Source: a virus. Taken from it: DNA of 64,000 nucleotides. A model generated the notes under the pieces. It was not told the origin of the DNA, did no database searches, and saw only the letters and a list, made by a program, of their open reading frames with translations. The stretch covers positions 1 to 64,000 of the IMG/VR virus record IMGVR_UViG_3300005253_000004; one strand, written 5' to 3'. Each line of letters opens with the position of its first letter. Position 1 is the first letter of the stretch. Positions 41,242 to 48,520 of this stretch are shown here, piece after piece. A program made the translations under genes and the position numbers.

Positions 41242-43045
41242 TGGAGGTTACCCCCTTCTCTTTCACGACATGCACTCGGTCATGTACTAAGTTCACTAAG
41301 TTATCCTCATTGGATATGAGTAGTACCGTTTTACCACCCTCACCACCGGACACTAGATGAGTGGTAATGAAGTTGATGATACGCTCGCAGTTCTCCGGGC
41401 TCTGATACAGGAAGGGCTCATCAAGGATCATGAACGAGGATGCCCCCTCCACCTGTATCCCCGCTAGATCTGAGAGAGCCATGCCCACTGCGAAACTGGT
41501 GAGCTGTTTCTCTGCTCCACTGAATAGTTCGAATACCTTACTGCCTGTGTCCGAGGCTGCGGTCACACAGAACTGGTCACGGGCATCGCCTGACTTCAGC
41601 AGCTTGACCGTACGAAACTTGACCTTGATCTGAGAGTTGTCCAAGTCACGGAGGTACTGGTTCGTCTGCCGCTCAAGGTAGGGGCACACCTGATTGAAGA
41701 TCATTGTCTTCAAGTCAGCACCAAAGGCGTTAGCCCAGAATCTGTAGTGTTCTCTCTCGTCTGCTAGTTTGATAACCCGAAGAGTCGCCTCCTCCTCTAG
41801 GGTCTGTTCTTCTTTCACCTGGGTATCAGCAGCGATGACGAGTTGAGCGAACGGGTTGCCGACGTTGGTGAATAACCTAATCTTCTCTTCCAGTACCGCC
41901 TTCTGGTCTTTAGTCTTGATGGTCGCTTCTAGCCCTTGAATCTCATGGCAGATCGCTATCATGGAGGCAGCGAGGTACTGCTTGGCTTCCTTCTCACCCC
42001 GCTCCGCGAGCAGCTCTTCTCGCTTAACCCTATCGTTCTTCAACGCTTCGGCGTTCAGCTCGACCCGATCTTTCGGTAGTGTCTGCTCACAGCTCGCGCA
42101 TACTTCAGGGCGTGCAGCACGACGGTCGATATCCCCTGTGAGGGTATCGATCTTGTACCCGAGGGAATTGATCGACTGACTCAACGCTCTTTCCAAAACA
42201 ACCTGCTCTTCTAGCGTTCTCGACGGCGTTGAAGGGATCGACTCCATCAGTGTCTCAATCTCCTCCTCGATGTTCTCGGTAATGAAAAGGATCTTATTCA
42301 ACTCCTTCTGTACTTGACTGAGTTCGACTGCGTTGTTAGTGTCCCACCCTGCTTCCTGTGACTGAAGGGTGTGGAGATGAGAGAGAGCGGTTCTCTCTCG
42401 CTCATGAGACATGCATCTCTCTGTCTCTGCTACTTCGACACGTTGCTCCACCAGCCGCAGCTCTTCCTTCGCCTTGTCTTTCCACTTCTCAAGAGAGTTG
42501 AGTGGGAGGATCTCTTCTATCACTGCCTTCTGCTCGCTACCCGGCAGCGCCAGAAAAGACCGCTCCCTCCCTTGCCCAAAGAAGTCCGATTGGATGAATG
42601 TTTTGTGGTCTCGCCCCAACAGTGCATTGATAAGCTCTTGGGTATCCTTCTCGTTCCTCTTGGATAAGTCCTGCCACTCTTCAAGACTAGGATCTCCTAT
42701 CGTACTCCACACAGTACGCAGCGACAGCACCAGAGAGTTAGGCTTGCGCGCCCGGTAGATCCTGTAGAGCTCCCCGTCTGTCCCTTCGAAGTGAAGGGTC
42801 ACGCCGCAGTGCTTGGCGTTCTTGATGCTGGTGTTGATGACATCGTCGGCCTTGATACCACTCACTGTCTTACCGTACATGCCCCAAGAGATACAGTGGT
42901 TAGCTACGCTGGACTTGCCGGCCATGTTCCCGTTGTTCTCATCGTTGCTCCACCCCGTGATCAGCACCAGCCCCTTGTCCTCGAGGTCGAGGTCGATGGT
43001 GCCAATCGAAAACACATTGTGGGCGTGTAAGTTTAGTAGCTTCAT
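41234..43045 (-). CDS. SbcC/Rad50-like ATPase (T4 gp46 type)
   Basis: A 603-residue SMC-type protein. The N-terminal ATPase half has LITGWSNDENNG leading into the Walker A-like NMAGKSSVANH. A long coiled coil (about residues 185-420) holds the zinc-hook CASCEQTLP in its centre. The C-terminal half has the signature LFSGAEKQLTSFAVGMAL and Walker B SSFMILDEPFLY. With the SbcD-like protein encoded upstream in the same operon it forms the nuclease complex that processes double-strand ends for recombination. The coupling to the small gene upstream is by ATGA overlap. Confidence 0.9.
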   Translation of the reverse strand: MKLLNLHAHNVFSIGTIDLDLEDKGLVLITGWSNDENNGNMAGKSSVANHCISWGMYGKTVSGIKADDVINTSIKNAKHCGVTLHFEGTDGELYRIYRARKPNSLVLSLRTVWSTIGDPSLEEWQDLSKRNEKDTQELINALLGRDHKTFIQSDFFGQGRERSFLALPGSEQKAVIEEILPLNSLEKWKDKAKEELRLVEQRVEVAETERCMSHERERTALSHLHTLQSQEAGWDTNNAVELSQVQKELNKILFITENIEEEIETLMESIPSTPSRTLEEQVVLERALSQSINSLGYKIDTLTGDIDRRAARPEVCASCEQTLPKDRVELNAEALKNDRVKREELLAERGEKEAKQYLAASMIAICHEIQGLEATIKTKDQKAVLEEKIRLFTNVGNPFAQLVIAADTQVKEEQTLEEEATLRVIKLADEREHYRFWANAFGADLKTMIFNQVCPYLERQTNQYLRDLDNSQIKVKFRTVKLLKSGDARDQFCVTAASDTGSKVFELFSGAEKQLTSFAVGMALSDLAGIQVEGASSFMILDEPFLYQSPENCERIINFITTHLVSGGEGGKTVLLISNEDNLVNLVHDRVHVVKEKGVTSIA

Positions 43046-43377
43046 TTCTTCTCAATCAGTGCTATGGTCAAGCGGGTAACGACATTATCAAAAGAATCAG
43101 CCTTCCAATAGAAATCAGCAGGCGGGAACTTCTGCATCAACTGCGTTCGTACTTCTACCCAAAGAGTCACCGCTCGCGCGGCTTGTGCTTCGTCTTCAAG
43201 TGTCCGCTCCATAAACTCCTCTAAGAACTCAACAGATTTTGCTTGCATTTCCAGGAAGACAGCGCGCCAATCATCCTGCTTATCAGGAGGACAATTGATA
43301 ACCTTGACATGCTTACCTTTAGGAGTGTTATCACCGTTGGCGATATCAATTATTATAGTGTCTTCTTCGTTGCTCAT
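43042..43377 (-). CDS. Small acidic helical protein, unknown
   Basis: A 111-residue protein from ATG 43377 (MSNEEDTIIIDIANG), overlapping the previous stop by four bases. An in-frame start further upstream would add a DRKDRKDRK run made by a 9-base repeat and is unlikely. It has a beta start, then helices (AVFLEMQAKSVEFLEEFMER, ARAVTLWVEVRTQLMQKF). Placed between SbcD and SbcC genes, it may be an accessory of that complex. No family is recognised. Confidence 0.5.
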   Translation of the reverse strand: MSNEEDTIIIDIANGDNTPKGKHVKVINCPPDKQDDWRAVFLEMQAKSVEFLEEFMERTLEDEAQAARAVTLWVEVRTQLMQKFPPADFYWKADSFDNVVTRLTIALIEKK

Positions 43378-43598
43378 TTCATTAAACTCCTCTCTTCTTC
43401 TATCTTTTCTATCTTTTCTATCTTTTCTATCTTTTCTACCGACAGTTTGCAAACACGAATAGATTCCACCTTTCGAGTTGTGCCAAACTTCTTCGCTGCC
43501 TCATAGAGACTAGTGGCTTGCACATGTTCTATACCCTTCTTCTTAATTCTAGCCTTCTGTTGCGACCAGCTAATTGAATAGATTTTAAACAGCTTCAT
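43374..43598 (-). CDS. Small protein with EKI repeat tail, unknown
   Basis: A 74-residue protein. The first 50 residues look like a small alpha-beta fold (KLFKIYSISWSQQKAR, TSLYEAAKKFGTTRKVESI). Then follow Glu-Lys-Ile repeats (VEKIEKIEKIEKIEEERS) encoded by a tandem repeat. The fold part resembles the product of the next upstream gene (43585-43794). AT-rich DNA compared with the flanking nuclease genes. Overlaps both neighbours. Confidence 0.5.
   Translation of the reverse strand: MKLFKIYSISWSQQKARIKKKGIEHVQATSLYEAAKKFGTTRKVESIRVCKLSVEKIEKIEKIEKIEEERSLMK
43401..43436 (-). repeat. Four copies of a 9-base tandem repeat
   Basis: Four perfect copies of TATCTTTTC (plus strand), equal to GAAAAGATA on the minus strand. 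In the gene at 43374-43598 it encodes repeated Glu-Lys-Ile. The unit keeps the reading frame, so copy number may change without breaking the protein. Confidence 0.85.
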
Positions 43599-43794
43599 TC
43601 TTTATATCTTTTATACTTACATCTACTTCAAACTTATCACTAATTGATATTGCAAGTATTTTCATTGAAGGGAAACGTACCTTACTTAAAACAAAAGCAT
43701 CTTCAAAAGTCTCAGCAAGAAGATTAAGTGAACGTTCGTTGTCTGTGTCATCAGCAGCATTTTCTATACGATACTTTACACTATACATCTTCAT
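43585..43794 (-). CDS. Small alpha-beta protein, unknown
   Basis: A 69-residue protein (MKMYSVKYRIENAADDTDN, NLLAETFEDAFVLSKVRF, ILAISISDKFEVDVSI). Strand-helix-strand order and the M-K-x-Y/F start are shared with the next gene, suggesting an old duplication. The start overlaps the SbcD-like stop by four bases (ATGA). No known family is recognised; location suggests an accessory to the end-processing nuclease. Confidence 0.5.
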   Translation of the reverse strand: MKMYSVKYRIENAADDTDNERSLNLLAETFEDAFVLSKVRFPSMKILAISISDKFEVDVSIKDIKNEAV

Positions 43795-44891
43795 TTCCTT
43801 AGCTCCTCTCCTATCTTTCTACGTTCAGGGGTTACTTCTTTCTGCTTTTCGTACTCTCTGATTGCATCGGGGATGTGGAGTTTGTCGCTACTAAGGGGTT
43901 GCAGCCGGTCAACCTCCTCTAGTTTCACGACAAACTCCACGGATCTTGCACCTGCCCCCGTAAACTCTTCTCGTAGTTCTTCTTGAGACGAGTGGTCGTA
44001 GTTAACGACTCGTATAAAATTCCCTTCGAACCAATCCTTCCTAAGGTTTTGACCCAAGGCTCCGAAACCCAAGGCACCGGCACTCCCTAAGTCCACGGTT
44101 ACGAACCTCGGAGCGTCAATCTTGATGAACTCCTGCTCGCCTGTGTCTGTATCATAGATGATGAAGCCTTTATCATCCCCCTCATCAGCCCAGTTCAATT
44201 GAAGCGGAGACCCTATGACCGTGGTCTTGTCCGTCACCTTCATATGTCCGTGATAATGCCCTGCGAATACATGCTGTATCCCATCAGGGATCATGTCCGT
44301 ATTGAACGCCGAGCCGGGTACGAACCCCGACTTCATAGGCACGCCGTCGATCCCAGCATGCATGAAGCAGATAGTAGGTAAACCGGCGAGGCCTTTGGAG
44401 TGTGTCTTTTCCTCTGCCTTCTTGAAGAACTCCTTGATTACCTCAACGTCCTCAGTGTAAGGCAGGTAGCTGAGCCGCCTAGGCAGACCATTGAACTCAT
44501 TGTGACCTTGCACATCCATGACGTTGACACCCAACGACTCTAGCCAGTGCATGGCGTGGGTGTTCATAGTCTTATCCGCTGTGTCGTGGTTGCCCACGAG
44601 AGCAGACGCATGGAAGGGTTTGTCGTGATACTGCATGATTGTCTCCCACCCCACGTACGCCACCCTCAACACACCGGCGTCTATCTTCCCATGGGTGTGG
44701 AACAGGTCACCACAGAACACAATCTCATCTACAGGGTTGTCTTTAAGGTAAGCACAGACCTGCTCAAACACCTTGAACCCATCAAGCAGCCTAGAGTTTA
44801 TACTCTTGAAGTTCCAAGGGTCGTAGTCCACTATACTGGACCCATAGACGTGGTTGTGAAGGTGAAGGTCGCTGAAGATTAGGATTCTCAT
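43791..44891 (-). CDS. SbcD/Mre11-like nuclease (T4 gp47 type)
   Basis: A 366-residue calcineurin-type phosphoesterase with all motifs in order: ILIFSDLHLHNH (residues 3-14), VFCGDLFHTHG, ALVGNHDTADK, TICFMHAGIDG and HVFAGHYHGHMKV, followed by the capping region that ends before about residue 340. It is the nuclease partner of the SbcC/gp46-like ATPase at 41234-43045; the order (recombinase, nuclease, ATPase) is that of a recombination-dependent replication operon. It overlaps a 30-residue membrane gene upstream. Confidence 0.9.
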   Translation of the reverse strand: MRILIFSDLHLHNHVYGSSIVDYDPWNFKSINSRLLDGFKVFEQVCAYLKDNPVDEIVFCGDLFHTHGKIDAGVLRVAYVGWETIMQYHDKPFHASALVGNHDTADKTMNTHAMHWLESLGVNVMDVQGHNEFNGLPRRLSYLPYTEDVEVIKEFFKKAEEKTHSKGLAGLPTICFMHAGIDGVPMKSGFVPGSAFNTDMIPDGIQHVFAGHYHGHMKVTDKTTVIGSPLQLNWADEGDDKGFIIYDTDTGEQEFIKIDAPRFVTVDLGSAGALGFGALGQNLRKDWFEGNFIRVVNYDHSSQEELREEFTGAGARSVEFVVKLEEVDRLQPLSSDKLHIPDAIREYEKQKEVTPERRKIGEELRK

Positions 44892-44980
44892 AGTTGACTC
44901 AATTCAAGCGCGATGAAGAACAACCACAAGCACACCCACCATGCCCGAGAGTACATCTTATCGAACTGCTCGTCAGTCAT
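44888..44980 (-). CDS. 30-residue single-helix membrane protein
   Basis: A frame of 30 codons from ATG 44980 with GGAGAGGG upstream. Its stop overlaps the SbcD-like start (ATGA) and its start overlaps the preceding stop. After MTDEQFDKMYSRA comes WWVCLWLFFIALEL, one short transmembrane helix. Perfect fit into an otherwise empty space with overlaps at both ends supports a real gene. Function unknown. Confidence 0.55.
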   Translation of the reverse strand: MTDEQFDKMYSRAWWVCLWLFFIALELSQL

Positions 44981-45321
44981 ATGGCCCTCTCCAGAAAGAC
45001 AAGTGTTGTTTCAATTCCATAGCTATGGAAGCGATAAAGCGCTTGGAGTCCTTGGGGTGCTGAAGTGTGGCACTGCTCACACACGATATCGTAGAGGGTA
45101 CCCTTCCCTTCTTCATTCTCGTAGTTAATGTAATAATGAGCCATCCTATACGTGTTGAAATTAGAACACTTATGAATGAAATAAGACTTCATGGTAGTGT
45201 TACTCCAAGAAGTTGGTATCCCATAAAGGCCCCAGCTTCCATCAACATAGAGTTCAAATTGCTTTATATTGCCTATATCTGACATCGTTTGGAAGAGGTT
45301 GAAACTGGTAGGTTTCCTCAT
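44977..45321 (-). CDS. Small zinc-site protein of the HC/CxxC-P paralogue family
   Basis: A 114-residue protein. It carries the pattern seen in the small proteins at 54-64 kb: a His-x-Cys (SYFIHKCSN), then DIVCEQCHTSAPQGLQALYR, that is a Cx2C five residues before a Pro followed by an apolar helix. It is the most distant member in location, sitting directly after the recombinase gene with ATGA overlap. The motif suggests one zinc bound by His/Cys and three cysteines. Function unknown. Confidence 0.55.
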   Translation of the reverse strand: MRKPTSFNLFQTMSDIGNIKQFELYVDGSWGLYGIPTSWSNTTMKSYFIHKCSNFNTYRMAHYYINYENEEGKGTLYDIVCEQCHTSAPQGLQALYRFHSYGIETTLVFLERAI

Positions 45322-46376
45322 TCAAGCCCCCGACCCCACCGAGTCATGCACCCATCCTCGATGCACCAATCGATCCACTCTGTATACGCCTTGTCGATCC
45401 CGCCCCGACTGAACACTACATCAGGCCAAGCAACCCTGGCGAACTCCTCATCGTATAGCTTGTAAGCCTGAGAGCCTTTCTTATGCTCCACCCATCCGGA
45501 CTTGATCGCGGCACGGAGTAGACTCTCAGTCGTGTCGAAGCCCACCGTGTTGAGCAGCGGGGTGTCCTGCACCTCAGGATAGTCTAATTGTGATCCTTTC
45601 AGCTTTTCTATTTTAAGGCTGATCTTCTGACCGAGCCGTTTGATCTTGTCCTTGTCCGTGATCCACCCTGCATGCTTCATCGAACAACGTACAGTAGCGG
45701 CAAGCTTGATGGAGTGCCCCCCAGAGGAGTCACTCTGCTTGGCGTACTTATTGGCTGTGATGTTGGCTGTCGCATGATTGATCATGAACAAGTTAATGTT
45801 GAGTCCAGCGATGTCAGGCTGGATACGACGGATACCACCACGGATAGTCTTGGCATCTTGTGCGATCTTCTCAATCTCGCCGATGGTCTTAGCCTTCATG
45901 CCTTCAGTAGCAGCGCCAGTAACAGAGTCAACCACAATGACCAGCGGCTTGCCATCGTTGTCTTCTTCTCTTGCCTCTAGGATGTACTGGATCTGTCGGA
46001 ACATGGCGTCTACTGAGTCGGGATCACCAATACCTAAATGATAGTCAGGGTCTACACCGCAGTCCATCGCTCGTAGTTCATCCCACGACTTCTCTGTATC
46101 AAGGAACCACGCGCTACCCCCCATACGCTGCGCTTCAGCGATGGCATGATAACCTAGTGTTGTCTTACCACTGTGCTCAAATCCGAATAATTCAACACAC
46201 CGGCCTGCAGGCCAGCCCGGTTTGCCCATGTTAAAATCTAATTCAGGCAAGCCAGTACGAATACTCCAGGGGATGTTACTCTTGATGTTGATGTCGCCCG
46301 GTTTGAACACGGCTGTGTTGGAATCTTTCTTTGTCTTCTTAGACACCGCTTTGAACATGTTGTCGAAGCTACCCAT
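45318..46376 (-). CDS. RecA/UvsX-type recombinase
   Basis: A 352-residue protein from ATG 46376 (MGSFDNMFKAV) with GGGAGATTAT upstream. The RecA core shows Walker A FGFEHSGKTTLGY (near residue 60), AWFLDTEKSWDE, Walker B PLVIVVDSVTGAAT and the L2-like section LNINLFMINHATANIT with Gly-rich SSGGHSIKLAA. It lacks the long C-terminal domain of bacterial RecA. It catalyses strand exchange together with the SSB encoded directly upstream. A GC-rich hairpin with TTTT lies between the two genes. Confidence 0.9.
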   Translation of the reverse strand: MGSFDNMFKAVSKKTKKDSNTAVFKPGDINIKSNIPWSIRTGLPELDFNMGKPGWPAGRCVELFGFEHSGKTTLGYHAIAEAQRMGGSAWFLDTEKSWDELRAMDCGVDPDYHLGIGDPDSVDAMFRQIQYILEAREEDNDGKPLVIVVDSVTGAATEGMKAKTIGEIEKIAQDAKTIRGGIRRIQPDIAGLNINLFMINHATANITANKYAKQSDSSGGHSIKLAATVRCSMKHAGWITDKDKIKRLGQKISLKIEKLKGSQLDYPEVQDTPLLNTVGFDTTESLLRAAIKSGWVEHKKGSQAYKLYDEEFARVAWPDVVFSRGGIDKAYTEWIDWCIEDGCMTRWGRGLE

Positions 46377-46390
46377 ATAATCTCCCAGCG

Positions 46391-46434
46391 GAAAAGCGGG
46401 GGTGGCCTCCGATTTCAGAGGCCCCACCCCCGCT
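46391..46434 (-). terminator. Hairpin with T-tract between SSB and recombinase genes
   Basis: On the minus strand AGCGGGGGT (46434-46426) pairs with ACCCCCGCT (46403-46395) and GAGGCC pairs with GGCCTC, with a two-base bulge and an eight-base loop, followed by TTTT (46395-46392). This has the form of an intrinsic terminator. It ends 15 bases before the recombinase start, so it likely lets only part of transcription pass and keeps SSB in excess. Confidence 0.75.
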
Positions 46435-46439
46435 AGACC

Positions 46440-47174
46440 CTATTCTACCACAGCTTCCTGGGTAGCATTGTCCGACTTCGCGTACACATCCGCCAGCTCA
46501 TCATAAGAGAGCGGAGGGTATATCTCAGTCAGATCAGTGGGTTCACCGAAGTCCACGCCCTTCGCCGCGACCTGATCCACGATGTTGGAACGTGTAGGCA
46601 CGCCCATGACCGAGTACTCAGTATCGAACCGACCCTTGCCGGTGCGTGTGACCCGCAGCTCGACACCGTTGGTGATATTGGAGATGTCCCCCCAATCACC
46701 AGCCGGATCGTTGTCGAACTCCATGAACTGCTTGAACACCATCGACCCTGACTTGACAACGAAGATACCGTCAGCTAGAGTCTTGCCGTCCGGGCTACTG
46801 TATACACAGGCGTTGTACAAGTAGGCTTGTTTCGCGTACAGTTTCTTAGCCTTCTTGATGTTTATATCTCCCTTCGCCTCGTACAGTTCCTTACCTACCT
46901 CACAGATAGGACACTCGCTGTCGTCAATCGAAGTAGGACAAGTGACCGTCCCGTACTTCCCATCAGTCCTGAGCCCGTGCTCTTTGTACGCACGGAACCA
47001 CGACTTGGCTCCCTTGACCGGAGGGAGGATACGAAGATGGGTCATCCCCGCCTTCAGGAAGAGGGTCTTCCCATCGCCTCCATCTCTGATCTTCTTGGAC
47101 TCTTCATATGCCTCACGCTGAAAGTCCGGGTCCACCTCACCAAAGCCTGCGGGCAGGCCATTCTCATCTACCAT
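46440..47174 (-). CDS. Single-stranded DNA-binding protein, gp32-like
   Basis: A 244-residue protein with AAGGAGGAAGAT before its ATG. The DNA-binding core has HLRILPPVKGAKSWFRAYKE, the zinc segment TCPTSIDDSECPICEVG, then AYLYNACVY, as in T4 gp32-type proteins. The C-terminal tail is acidic (YDELADVYAKSDNATQEAVVE is its last part), the usual site for binding replication partners. It is the second gene after the promoter at 47421-47449 and precedes the recombinase, with a terminator-like hairpin between. Confidence 0.85.
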   Translation of the reverse strand: MVDENGLPAGFGEVDPDFQREAYEESKKIRDGGDGKTLFLKAGMTHLRILPPVKGAKSWFRAYKEHGLRTDGKYGTVTCPTSIDDSECPICEVGKELYEAKGDINIKKAKKLYAKQAYLYNACVYSSPDGKTLADGIFVVKSGSMVFKQFMEFDNDPAGDWGDISNITNGVELRVTRTGKGRFDTEYSVMGVPTRSNIVDQVAAKGVDFGEPTDLTEIYPPLSYDELADVYAKSDNATQEAVVE

Positions 47175-47370
47175 TATCTTCCTCCTTATCTATGGATGTA
47201 GCAAGAATCCTTTCAATGTCAGCCACAGCCTCCCAGCGGGAATTGAACCCTATAGAAGGACCGTGGGTTTGTCCTGAAGAGTCAAGAAAAACCCAATGAA
47301 ACTGTCCTGCTTTCCCTTCGTAGGGGCCTCCGTAATCTTCGTAGATTTCTATCGATAATGCAATACCCAT
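47164..47370 (-). CDS. Small protein upstream of SSB, unknown
   Basis: A 68-residue protein with AGGAGAAGAT before its ATG. It looks like a small beta-rich fold with an N-terminal apolar strand (IALSIEIYEDYGG) and a helix (SRWEAVADIERILATSI). It is the first gene after the promoter at 47421-47449 and overlaps the SSB gene by 11 bases. No family is recognised. Confidence 0.5.
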   Translation of the reverse strand: MGIALSIEIYEDYGGPYEGKAGQFHWVFLDSSGQTHGPSIGFNSRWEAVADIERILATSIDKEEDNGR

Positions 47371-47420
47371 ATCTTCTCCTCATTCAGTATCGCCGTCGTT
47401 GGCGAATTGGTTATGCTCCA

Positions 47421-47449
47421 ATTATAGCTTTTCTTTCAAACTTTTGCAA
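47421..47449 (-). promoter_or_regulatory. Minus-strand sigma70-type promoter (copy B)
   Basis: Read on the minus strand: TTGCAA (47444-47449), spacer AAGTTTGAAAGAAAAGC (17 bases), TATAAT (47421-47426). The -35 box begins one base after the stop of the gene at 47451. It should give a separate transcript for SSB, recombinase and the SbcCD genes, with a leader of about 45 bases before 47370. Confidence 0.85.
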
Positions 47450-47450
47450 C

Positions 47451-48161
47451 CTACTCCAATGGGCTATTTAGGACCCGAATCTCCTCCTTCTGCTTGTAGC
47501 ATAGGGCTATAGCCAGGGATGCCATCTCTCGCAGGGCCCTGTAGAAGCCATCAACCATGGTGTATTGAGCCTGTGCCTTGTATGAGGCGTGGCGGGCCTC
47601 AGTCACCTCATCCTGTATAGAGATATGCTCTCGGATGCCAGCCTCCGTGATCTTCAGCTTGTTCTGAGCAGCTTCGACCCTAAGTGCCTGTGCCACCTCA
47701 GCTTCTAGCACCTCCACATCGTTCTTCTTACGAGAGGTGTAGGCATGGCACTCGGCGGCTACTTCAGCGTAACGTGCAATACGCTTAGGTAACGCGCACA
47801 TGTCCTTGTTAAGGGTTTCATCGCTGAGAGCTAGGTCGCTGTCGATGTCTAGCTCCACTGCATTAGCGACCCACTGCCCGTCTTCTAAGTATTCTACTGT
47901 TACTTCAACCATTGAATTCTCCTTCAGTTGTGGATCAGAGGGTATAAAGACAACACAAGAATTGGGTAGTCTATCGTCCACTGTAATAGGAATCCCTTCA
48001 AAGGTACAGTCTGAGTTAATACCACCTACAGTTACCCCTATTGTTTCTTCGATCTCTTTACCAAGAGTCTCAGACACTACAATCTGGCTGAACTCCTGTT
48101 TTGGGTGGACTCGACACCACACCACTTGTTTTACATTACGAATCTTATCTTCCCAATTCAT
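47451..48161 (-). CDS. Replication-region protein, unknown (recombination mediator possible)
   Basis: A 236-residue protein with AGGAGAAGTAA before its ATG. The N-terminal half (about residues 1-110) is beta-rich (VVWCRVHPKQEFSQIVVSE, VEVTVEYLEDGQWVANAVEL). The C-terminal half is a long helical region (ADVEVLEAEV-like heptads, EARHASYKAQAQYTMVDGFY, ALREMASLAIALCYKQK) resembling the helical tail of small recombination mediators. It lies between DNA polymerase and SSB. A UvsY-like role is only a suggestion; no defined motif was found. Confidence 0.5.
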   Translation of the reverse strand: MNWEDKIRNVKQVVWCRVHPKQEFSQIVVSETLGKEIEETIGVTVGGINSDCTFEGIPITVDDRLPNSCVVFIPSDPQLKENSMVEVTVEYLEDGQWVANAVELDIDSDLALSDETLNKDMCALPKRIARYAEVAAECHAYTSRKKNDVEVLEAEVAQALRVEAAQNKLKITEAGIREHISIQDEVTEARHASYKAQAQYTMVDGFYRALREMASLAIALCYKQKEEIRVLNSPLE

Positions 48162-48171
48162 TTACTTCTCC

Positions 48172-48285
48172 TCATTTAGCGTTTAGCTCGGCCTCAGACC
48201 AGCTTTCCCCAACACCTACTTTCATGGTAAACCGCCAGTTGTTTAGCTGGGGTACGGGGCGGCTCGCTATCTCGCGTAACTTATC
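48172..48285 (-). pseudogene. Displaced second copy of the DNA polymerase 3' end
   Basis: The minus strand reads DKLREIASRPVPQLNNWRFT then MKVGVGESWSEAELNAK and stop, matching the last 37 residues of the DNA polymerase (48510-48623), with five differences. It has no start codon in frame; a stop lies just upstream. The copy begins exactly at GATAAG, and ten bases separate it from the small gene at 48296-48520 that lies between the two copies. It is either the original polymerase end displaced by an insertion that brought its own copy, or a partial duplication. Confidence 0.85.
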
Positions 48286-48295
48286 TTACCATGCC

Positions 48296-48520
48296 TTATC
48301 CGTAGCAGGGGTAGCACCTACTCCCCCCTGTCTCCTGTCCACAGTGGTAGCAGGTAGGAACACGATTCTCGTATTCTTTATGGATCTCTTCCCATCTATG
48401 CTTCAGTAAATCTTGCTGCCATTGTGGTAGTTTGTGGAACTCATTACATGCTCTCTCCACACCAGCCCAGAAGTCCCTGCTCTTCTTCGTACTCATGTCA
48501 CGCTTCAACTTACTTCGCAT
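48296..48520 (-). CDS. Small zinc-ribbon protein between two polymerase 3' ends
   Basis: A 74-residue protein (or 66 residues from ATG 48496). Helical N-terminal part (SRDFWAGVERACNEFHKLPQ, WQQDLLKHRWEEIHKEYE) and a C-terminal zinc ribbon CYHCGQETGGSRCYPCYG. The 5' end overlaps the polymerase stop by 11 bases. It is followed after ten bases by a degenerate copy of the polymerase 3' end, so it may be cargo of a small insertion. No family is recognised and no strong ribosome site is seen. Confidence 0.5.
   Translation of the reverse strand: MRSKLKRDMSTKKSRDFWAGVERACNEFHKLPQWQQDLLKHRWEEIHKEYENRVPTCYHCGQETGGSRCYPCYG

Noticed and set aside
47451-48161. Firm identification as UvsY
   Set aside because: Only general helical character and position near the recombinase support it; the protein is longer than UvsY and has an extra beta-rich half.
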